Assembly: GCA_014859075.1 (NCBI GenBank)
Contig: JACUUW010000032.1
Span: 1-13,253 of the forward strand
Length of the DNA: 13,253 nucleotides
DNA from: Desulforudis sp.
GTDB lineage: Bacteria > Bacillota > Desulfotomaculia > Desulfotomaculales > Desulforudaceae
Direction: 5' to 3'
A program made the position numbers and the translations under genes. Positions within the stretch are counted from its first letter, which is position 1; each line of letters starts with the position of its first letter. The notes beneath the pieces are model-generated. The model made no database searches. It saw only the letters and a program-made list of their open reading frames with translations, and was not told the origin of the DNA. Positions 7,615 through 13,253 of the stretch are shown in pieces.

Positions 7615-9963
7615 GTGACCATAGCGAGTGAAAAGGTACTGGTCCGGCTCGAGTTTGACAAAATCCTGGAGCAATTGGCCCGACACACCGTTTCACCCTT
7701 GGGGCGGGAGCGGGCGCTGGCGCTCCGTGCCGTGGACGACCTCGACCTGGTGCGCACGTGGCAGGCGGAAACCGAGGAGGGTTCCAACCTCTTCCGTCTG
7801 GACCCGAACGCTGATTTCGGCGGCTGGCATGATATCCGGGAGCCGGTTGAACGCGCCGTACGGGGTCTAGTCCTGGAGGGCGAGACCCTGTTCCAGATCG
7901 GGCAGACTCTGGGGGCGGTACGGATCCAGAAGAAATTCCTCGCCGAGCGCCGGGACCGCTACCCGCTGTTGGCCGCCCGTGCGGCCACCGTGCTGGATTT
8001 CCCCGAACCGGAACAGAAGATCAAGAAGTGTATCCTGCCCGGAGGCGAGGTGACCGACGGCGCCTCGGCAAAGCTGGCCGACGTGCGCCGCCGCTTGCAG
8101 GCGGCCCGTGCCAAGGTCAGGGAAACGCTCGAAAGGCTGGTCCGTTCCCCGGCGCAGCAGAAGTACCTGCAGGAACCGATCATCACCATCCGGCAGGGCC
8201 GGTACGTGGTGCCGGTAAAAATCGAATACCGGAACCAGGTGCCGGGACTGGTGCATGACCAGTCGGCCAGCGGGGCCACACTGTTTGTCGAGCCGCTGAC
8301 CGTCGTGGACAAGAACAACGAAATCCGGCGGTTAGAGTCCGCCGAAAAGCAGGAAATCCAAAAGATCCTGGCCGAGCTGTCCTCGGCCGTGGCCCGGGTG
8401 GCCCCCGACGTGTTGCACGCGGTGGACCTGTTGGGTTACCTGGATTTTGTGCTGGGCAAGGCCCGGCTGAGCCGGCAACAGGGGGCGGTGCCGCCCCGGG
8501 TGGACCGGGGGGCTTATCTTGCATTCCGGAAGGCCCGTCACCCCCTGATCCGGGAGAACGTGGTCGCCATCGACGGCGGCCTGGGACGGGACTTTGACCT
8601 TCTGGTGCTCACCGGTCCAAACGCCGGCGGCAAGACGGTGGCGCTGAAGACCTTCGGGCTCCTGGTCCTCATGACCCAGGCCGGCCTGCACGTGCCCGCG
8701 TCCGAGTGCGCGGTGGGGCTGTTCAGTGACGTGTTCGCCGATATCGGCGACGAGCAGAGTATCGAGAACTCGCTGAGCACCTTCTCGTCCCACGTAGCCA
8801 ATCTGGTGGAGATCGTCGGGCGGGTGGGCCCGGCGAGCCTGGTCTTGATCGACGAACTTGGTACCGGCACCGATCCCACGGAGGGTGCGGCCCTGGCCCA
8901 GGCCATTTTGGAAGAACTGCACCGGCGGCGGGTGCGGGGCGTGGCCACCACCCATTACGGTGAACTCAAGCAATTTGCCTCCGGCCGGGACCGGGTGGAA
9001 AACGCGAGCGTCGAGTTCGACGTGGACACCCTGGAGCCCTCTTTCCGCCTGGTTACCGGGCGTCCGGGCCGGAGTTACGCGTTTGAGATCGCCTTGCGCC
9101 TGGGGATGCCGGAGGCGGTGGTATACCGGGCCCGGGAGTTTTTGAGTGACGATCAGCGGGAGGCGGCCAGACTCTTGCAGCAGTTGGAGAAAACCCAGCA
9201 GGAGGCCGAGCGCTTGCGTGAGGCCGCCCGGGAAGCAGCGCGGGAAGCGGACGACCTGCGCCGGCGTTACGAGTCGGAACTGGCTGACCTGTTAGAAAAA
9301 AAATCAGCACTACGGGAACGGGCGGCCCGGGAAGCGCAGGAACTGGTGCGGCAGGCGCGGCGTGAGACCGAAGCCGTCATCCGGGATTTGCGGGAGAGTA
9401 TGCACGCGGACAGCAACCGCGTCCGGGAACAGGCGATACAAGAAGCACGGCGAAGAATCGGTCGTCTGGGGGCCGGTCTGCCGGTGGCGGACGTCCCGGA
9501 GACGGCGGCCGGGGTCCCCGAAGCGCTGGAATCCGGTGAACAGGTGTTCATTCCGCGCTACGGGCAGCGGGGCGTAACGCTCGGCCCCTCGCGGGACGGG
9601 GAGGTGCAAGTACAGGTGGGTGCGGTCAAGGTTTCCCTGCCGCTGGTCGAGGTGCGCCGGACCACCCCCGCCCCGGTGGCCCAACCGGCCGGGTCAAACG
9701 TGATGCTGGAGAAGACACGGGAGGTCGGTTTGGAACTGGACCTGCGCGGCCTCCGCACCGAAGAGGCGTTGAACGAACTGGAAAAATACCTGGACGACGC
9801 CGCGCTCGCCGGTCTCCCGCGGGTTCACCTCATCCACGGGATGGGGACCGGGGCGCTGCGGTCGGCGGTGCATAGTTTCCTGAAAGCCGACGGCCGGATC
9901 CGGTCCTTTCGCTTGGGGGGACGTGGTGAAGGCGGACTCGGGGTGACCGTGGTCGAGTTCTAG
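7615..9963 (+). CDS. mutS2: Endonuclease/ATPase MutS2
   Basis: 782-residue MutS2, a MutS-family ATPase without the mismatch-recognition domain. Bacterial homologues suppress homologous recombination or, in Bacillus, split collided ribosomes. Seen in order: N-terminal clamp and core (LEFDKILEQLARHTVSPLGRE at the start), Walker A TGPNAGGKT at residues 333-341, a STFSSHVANL segment, Walker B LVLIDELGTGTDPTEGAA, a long Arg/Glu/Ala-rich coiled coil at about 515-620, a KOW-like region, and a C-terminal Smr domain from about 708 with LDLRG and HGMGTGALR, the nuclease-type motifs. GTG at 7615 gives a family-like start only 4 bases after the U32 stop, implying translational coupling; the ribosome binding site (GGGGTG at 7600-7605) is weak. 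In Bacillus mutS2 also lies downstream of pheST-zapA, so the position is conserved. Confidence 0.96.
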   Translation: MTIASEKVLVRLEFDKILEQLARHTVSPLGRERALALRAVDDLDLVRTWQAETEEGSNLFRLDPNADFGGWHDIREPVERAVRGLVLEGETLFQIGQTLGAVRIQKKFLAERRDRYPLLAARAATVLDFPEPEQKIKKCILPGGEVTDGASAKLADVRRRLQAARAKVRETLERLVRSPAQQKYLQEPIITIRQGRYVVPVKIEYRNQVPGLVHDQSASGATLFVEPLTVVDKNNEIRRLESAEKQEIQKILAELSSAVARVAPDVLHAVDLLGYLDFVLGKARLSRQQGAVPPRVDRGAYLAFRKARHPLIRENVVAIDGGLGRDFDLLVLTGPNAGGKTVALKTFGLLVLMTQAGLHVPASECAVGLFSDVFADIGDEQSIENSLSTFSSHVANLVEIVGRVGPASLVLIDELGTGTDPTEGAALAQAILEELHRRRVRGVATTHYGELKQFASGRDRVENASVEFDVDTLEPSFRLVTGRPGRSYAFEIALRLGMPEAVVYRAREFLSDDQREAARLLQQLEKTQQEAERLREAAREAAREADDLRRRYESELADLLEKKSALRERAAREAQELVRQARRETEAVIRDLRESMHADSNRVREQAIQEARRRIGRLGAGLPVADVPETAAGVPEALESGEQVFIPRYGQRGVTLGPSRDGEVQVQVGAVKVSLPLVEVRRTTPAPVAQPAGSNVMLEKTREVGLELDLRGLRTEEALNELEKYLDDAALAGLPRVHLIHGMGTGALRSAVHSFLKADGRIRSFRLGGRGEGGLGVTVVEF

Positions 9964-9985
9964 TAAGGTGAATAGGGGGAAATTT

Positions 9986-10850
9986 GTGCGTACGTTTCCG
10001 GAATGTTATAGTTGTTTGGAAAAATCTGGTGCATAACACCGCCGCGCTGGCCACGGCTGATCCGGATCTGCGCGCCCGTGCCGTCGGGGAGGGCTTGGCC
10101 GTTCTCGAGCGGGAATTTCCCCGGCGGCGGGTTCCCACGCAGATCGCGGGGGAAGCACAGCGGGTGGTCCGGCGTGTTACCGGAAATGCTGATCCGTACC
10201 GGGAGGCCAAGGACCGGGAAATAGGCATGGCGGCCCGGATCATCACCCGAATCCGGGATCGGTTCGGCGGCGATTACCCCGGCCTGATGCGCTTGGCCGC
10301 GCTCGGTAACGCGGTGGACTTTTTCAAGGATCTGGACACGGTCGTTGCCCAGATGCACAGTCCGGTAGACTTTGTGCTGGATCAAACCGGTGAATTTCTA
10401 AAACGGTTGGATACGGCGCGCCTTGTTCTGTACCTGGCCGACAACGCGGCCGAGTGCTATTTCGATTACCCGCTCCTTGCCCAGTTGGCGGAAGACACCG
10501 AGGTGTTTTACGTGCTCAAGGAAGGGCCCGTGCAGAACGATCTGACCATGGATGATCTTGTCCGGGCAGGGTTTGCGGCCAAAGTGCAGAATATTATTAC
10601 GACAGGGACCGACACCCCGGGCCTGGACTGGGAAACGGTTCCGGCGGCGGTTCGGGAGTTGTTCGAACGGGCCGATCTGGTCCTGGCCAAGGGGATGGGC
10701 AACTACGAGACGCTTTCGGAGTGCGGGTTCGGCCACAAGGTATTCTTTTTGCTGATGGCCAAGTGCCGTCCCGTAGCCGGATCCCTGGGGGTGCCTCTGG
10801 ACAGTTTCGTGGCTGCTTTTAGTTCCACAGACAGTTCTGCGGGAGGTTGA
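9986..10850 (+). CDS. DUF89 / ARMT1-type metal-dependent phosphatase, apparent N-terminal frameshift
   Basis: Member of the DUF89 family of metal-dependent phosphatases, proposed to clear damaged or harmful sugar phosphates and related metabolites. Core motifs are clear: YLADNAAECYFDY (Asp/Asn metal site), KEGPVQNDLT, ITTGTDTPGLDW, LAKGMGNYETLSE and VFFLLMAKC, in the usual order. The natural start is GTG at 9986, with AGGGGGA at 9974-9980, giving MRTFPECYSCLEK, the PECxxC opening of prokaryotic members. That frame stops at 10034-10036. All conserved downstream sequence (from LVHNTAALAT at 10026) lies in the next frame, so one base is in excess near AAAAA at 10020-10024. Without the correction, the open frame can only begin at a TTG at 9984 with an unrelated N-terminus. 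Either a real mutation or a sequence error. The corrected protein is about 287 residues, family-sized. It lies 22 bases after mutS2 and 2 bases before the SufC-like gene. Confidence 0.82.
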
Positions 10851-10852
10851 AC

Positions 10853-11608
10853 ATGTTACAAGTATCTGACCTAACGGTGGTTGTGGACCGAAAACCGATT
10901 CTGAAAGATATCAACCTGGAGATTAATCCGGGTGAAACCCACGTGCTGTTCGGGCCGAACGGCTCCGGCAAGTCTACCCTGCTGGGAGCGTTGATGGGCT
11001 TTGACCGCTATGAGGTGGTCAAGGGCCGGATTTACTTCAAGGGTGAGGATATCACTGACCTGCCGGTGCACGAACGGGCGCGGCGCGGCCTGGCGCTCTC
11101 ATTTCAGCGCCCGCCGACCATCCGGGGGCTGTCGATGCGGGACATGATCAGTATTTGTTCCGGGGGCCGGGACGACGTTAACGGGCTGGCTTCCCGGTTG
11201 AACTTCGAGCAGTTTCTGGAGCGGGACGTCAACCATGGTTTTTCCGGAGGCGAGTTGAAACGGTCGGAATTGTTGCAACTTCTGGCCCAGGATCCGGACC
11301 TGGTGCTATTGGACGAACCCGAATCGGGCGTGGATATCGTAAACATTGCCCTTATCGGCCGGACCATCAACCAACTGTTGCAACGGGATCTTGACATCGC
11401 GAATCACCGTCCACCAAAACAGAAGCGGGAAGAAAGACGGAAATCTGGGCTGGTGATCACCCATATCGGGCACATATTGAACTACGTCAACGCCGATGTT
11501 GGACACGTTCTGTTTGAGGGCCGGCTTTCGTGCCGCGGCAACCCTAGGGAGCTTTTCAACTGTATTCAGAAACTCGGCTACGGCGAATGTATTCGTTGTG
11601 CGCTCTAG
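10853..11608 (+). CDS. SufC-like ABC ATPase (SmsC type) for Fe-S cluster assembly
   Basis: 251-residue soluble ABC ATPase, the energy subunit of SUF-type iron-sulfur cluster assembly, expected to work with the SufB-like protein encoded next. Seen: Walker A GPNGSGKST at residues 34-42, Q-loop LSFQRP, signature FSGGE at 130-134, Walker B LVLLDEPESGVD with Asp154-Glu155, and switch histidine in ITHIGH. There is no membrane partner, which argues against a transporter. Compared with classical SufC it has a basic insertion, about residues 178-200 (PPKQKREERRKS), before the H-loop, and a C-terminal ECIRC (Cys246, Cys249). Both features fit the archaeal/anaerobe form now called SmsC. ATG at 10853 has GGGAGG at 10841-10846 with 6-base spacing. 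The gene is nearly contiguous with the DUF89 gene before it. Confidence 0.9.
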   Translation: MLQVSDLTVVVDRKPILKDINLEINPGETHVLFGPNGSGKSTLLGALMGFDRYEVVKGRIYFKGEDITDLPVHERARRGLALSFQRPPTIRGLSMRDMISICSGGRDDVNGLASRLNFEQFLERDVNHGFSGGELKRSELLQLLAQDPDLVLLDEPESGVDIVNIALIGRTINQLLQRDLDIANHRPPKQKREERRKSGLVITHIGHILNYVNADVGHVLFEGRLSCRGNPRELFNCIQKLGYGECIRCAL

Positions 11609-11632
11609 CGCGGAATAAGGATGGGACTATAG

Positions 11633-12799
11633 ATGATGAAACAAAAAGTTGCGCCCGATAGTTTTCGGCAAGAAGCACCCAAACACGCTTATCTGGATGT
11701 GTTGGAGACCATCGACCAGCTTGACCGGGAGCGAATGCTGCAGACCGGGGTGGTTATTCAGGAGGCAGACCGGATCGGCACTTTCCTGCAGAAAGACCAC
11801 TCGGTGGTGCACTGCAGTGTGGCCCAGGAAGGGCTGGAGGTGCTCAGCACCGAAGAGGCGATCGAACGGTACGACTGGCTGAATGAATACCGTTGGAAGA
11901 TGCTCCCGCGGGACCTGGACGAGTTTACGGCCTATGCCCAAACCCGCACCCGGCACGGGTACTTCATCCGGGCCTTGCCCGGTGCCAGGGCCACCCACCC
12001 CTTGCAAGCCTGCCTGTACATCGCCCAGGACGGGCTGGTCCAGTGCGTCCACAACATAGTCATTGTGGAAGAAGGGGCCGAGTTAAACGTCATCACCGGT
12101 TGTGTGAGTGCCGGCGGGGTAAGAACAGGTCTGCACATCGGCCTTTCGGAGTTTTACGTTAAGAAAAACGCCACGCTGACCTTCACCATGATTCATAACT
12201 GGGGCGACAAGATGAACGTTCAACCGCGGGGAGCCACCGTGGTGGAGGAGGGCGGGCTGTTCCTGCAAAACTTCGTCTGCCTGCACCCGGTGGGGCAACT
12301 GGAGATGAACCCGGCGATTTACCTTGCCGGTTCCGGAGCGGTGACCCGGTCGAACACCATCCTGGTGGCCCCGCCCGGCAGTTGGATGGACGTCGGTTCC
12401 CGGGTCTATCTCCAGGCGCCGGAAACCCGGGCCGAGGTGGTGGCCAGGACCATCACCACCGGCGGGGATGTGATCAACCGCGGGCACCTGGTCGGCGAAG
12501 TGGCGGGAGTGAAGGCCCACCTGGAGTGTCACGGTCTGCTGTTGACATCGCAGGGCGTAATCCACGCCATTCCTGAACTCGAAGCCCGGACCGAGGGCGC
12601 CGAGATGTCGCACGAGGCCGCCGTAGGGAAAATCGCCCCAGAGGAAATCGAGTACCTGATGGCGCGCGGCCTTGACGAAGATGAGGCGCGGGCCACTATT
12701 GTCCGGGGATTCCTGAACGTGAAGATGGAAGGTCTGCCGTCCGAACTGCAGGCACGGATCGACGAGGCGGTGCGCCAAAGCCAGGAGAGCGTACTGTAA
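11633..12799 (+). CDS. SufB/SufD-like scaffold (SmsB type) for Fe-S cluster assembly
   Basis: 388-residue member of the SufB/SufD beta-helix family, the scaffold on which iron-sulfur clusters are built and which pairs with the ATPase just upstream. Recognised by the C-terminal block HLECHGLLLTSQG ... SHEAAVGKI, followed by EEIEYLMARGLDEDEARATIVRGF, the standard SufBD ending. Cys299 in LECHG sits where the essential SufB cysteine lies (E. coli Cys405, by context), and His327 and nearby acidic residues (PELEARTEGAEMSH) could be further ligands. It is shorter than E. coli SufB (about 495 residues) and lacks its N-terminal extension, as in the minimal two-gene SMS pair. ATG at 11633 (another at 11636) follows GGGA at 11623-11626 or AAGGA at 11617-11621. 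It is the last gene of the operon; a strong terminator follows. No cysteine desulfurase gene is nearby. Confidence 0.9.
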   Translation: MMKQKVAPDSFRQEAPKHAYLDVLETIDQLDRERMLQTGVVIQEADRIGTFLQKDHSVVHCSVAQEGLEVLSTEEAIERYDWLNEYRWKMLPRDLDEFTAYAQTRTRHGYFIRALPGARATHPLQACLYIAQDGLVQCVHNIVIVEEGAELNVITGCVSAGGVRTGLHIGLSEFYVKKNATLTFTMIHNWGDKMNVQPRGATVVEEGGLFLQNFVCLHPVGQLEMNPAIYLAGSGAVTRSNTILVAPPGSWMDVGSRVYLQAPETRAEVVARTITTGGDVINRGHLVGEVAGVKAHLECHGLLLTSQGVIHAIPELEARTEGAEMSHEAAVGKIAPEEIEYLMARGLDEDEARATIVRGFLNVKMEGLPSELQARIDEAVRQSQESVL

Positions 12800-12823
12800 C
12801 TCTGAATTCCGGGAATAAACGTT

Positions 12824-12854
12824 AAAGGGGGCCGAGAGACTCGGCTCCCTTTTT
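12824..12854 (+). terminator. Strong intrinsic terminator after the SufB-like gene
   Basis: AAAGGGGGCCGA (12824-12835) pairs with TCGGCTCCCTTT (12841-12852; one G-T pair) around the loop GAGAC, followed by TT. The 12-bp stem, 24 bases past the stop codon, ends the operon that begins at 4104. Confidence 0.9.
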
Positions 12855-12944
12855 GATGTCAAAATGTAGCAGGCGCGAATACTACTCCTCCACGGCTTCA
12901 GAGTCATACAAATAATCCTGGGCTGGTATTCCAGATTCCGTGGT

Positions 12945-13243
12945 ATGTGGTACAATCTCACGGTGGAGAATGCCGGCATCACCCTGGATTTTGCCCCCGG
13001 TTCCCTGAACGTGGAGCAGGTTGCCGGTGAGGACGCAGACAGCACAAATGTGGAAATACGAGCCAGGGAGATAACCGGTTTACACGGACGTCCTGGTTAA
13101 CGGTGTGCAGCAGACGATCGACTGCGCTGCGGAGGTGTTGCCGCCCGGACGCACCTTTATGCCGCTGCGGGTTTATCAGCGAAACCCTGGGCGCGCAGGT
13201 GGACTACGAGGCCGCGACCAAACAGGTAACAATCATTCGGTAG
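12945..13243 (+). pseudogene. Broken gene fragment ending in a copper amine oxidase N-terminal-like domain
   Basis: Remnant or partial gene spread over three frames. The first frame (12945-13100) starts at ATG with MWYNLTVENAGITLDFAPGS and runs to VEIRAREIT. The second (about 13078-13170) reads VYTDVLVNGVQQTIDCA ... PPGRTFMPLR. The third (about 13171-13243) reads FISETLGAQVDYEA and ends VTIIR then TAG. Joined, the last 55 residues match the short repeat domain (PF07833 type: NG, then GRTxxPLR, then LGAxVxxDxxTxxVTI) common at the ends of extracellular Clostridia proteins. Each junction needs removal of one extra base, near CCGGTTT (13074-13080) and CGGGTTT (13168-13174). No ribosome binding site or signal peptide is visible, and no coherent N-terminal part exists between the terminator and 12945. 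Likely a decayed 3' gene end, or a real gene blurred by sequence errors. Confidence 0.65.
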
Positions 13244-13253
13244 GCCGATCGAG

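Noticed and set aside
7067..7618. 183-codon + strand frame inside the end of the U32 gene
   Set aside because: Overlaps the conserved second U32 half in another frame; the translation is Gly/Arg/Pro rich and unlike any family.
10010..10036. Programmed +1 frameshift in the DUF89 gene
   Set aside because: No known +1 slippery signal or stimulatory element is visible; a one-base indel at the A-run is simpler.
12083..13045. 320-codon - strand open frame running through the SufB-like gene into the terminal fragment
   Set aside because: Mostly antisense to the SufB-like gene, crosses its terminator, and shows no recognisable domain.
1..13253. CRISPR arrays, insertion sequences, phage genes or defence genes
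   Set aside because: No direct-repeat arrays, transposase motifs, long terminal repeats or typical defence domains were seen; the window is chromosomal housekeeping.

Overview
The window reads as a stretch of chromosome from a high-GC, Gram-positive-type anaerobe of the Clostridia, most like the Peptococcaceae (Desulfotomaculum, Pelotomaculum or Desulforudis relatives). Three things suggest this: the Firmicutes-style gene order pheS-pheT-zapA with mutS2 further down, GTG/TTG starts preceded by strong AGGAGG ribosome binding sites, and a two-gene SufC/SufB-like iron-sulfur pair of the minimal kind known from strict anaerobes and methanogens. The lineage is inferred from gene content and recalled protein styles, not from a search. 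Every supported gene is on the + strand.

Layout. Positions 1-156 are a leader with a small hairpin and no gene. Positions 157-3621 hold pheS and pheT, the two subunits of phenylalanyl-tRNA synthetase. zapA (cell division) follows at 3686-3946 and is closed by an intrinsic terminator at about 3957-3977. After a possible promoter, a tight run of six genes extends from 4104 to 12799 with gaps of only 2-24 bases: a NIF3-like protein, a tandem U32 'peptidase' (a family that includes RNA and ubiquinone hydroxylation proteins), MutS2, a DUF89 metal-dependent phosphatase, and a SufC-like ATPase followed by a SufB-like scaffold. A strong terminator at about 12824-12853 ends this run. The last 400 bases contain a broken gene fragment that ends in a copper amine oxidase N-terminal-like domain.

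How the genes fit together. The first block is housekeeping (translation and division). The second looks like an upkeep operon: iron-sulfur cluster assembly (SmsC/SmsB type), a U32 protein with cysteine clusters that may carry such a cofactor, a metabolite damage-control phosphatase, a NIF3 metal protein, and the recombination or ribosome-rescue ATPase MutS2. No cysteine desulfurase (SufS/IscS) or SufU/IscU gene is present in the window.

Most notable observations: (1) the true N-terminus of the DUF89 gene, with its PECxxC motif, lies one frame away from the rest of the gene, so one base appears to be inserted near the A-run at 10020-10024; (2) the gene fragment at the 3' end needs two further one-base corrections in the same direction, so either real decay or a sequencing artefact affects this molecule; (3) the iron-sulfur pair looks like the minimal SUF-like (SMS) system, with a basic insertion and a C-terminal CxxC in the ATPase; (4) the U32 protein is an internal duplication in which the second half has lost one cysteine.
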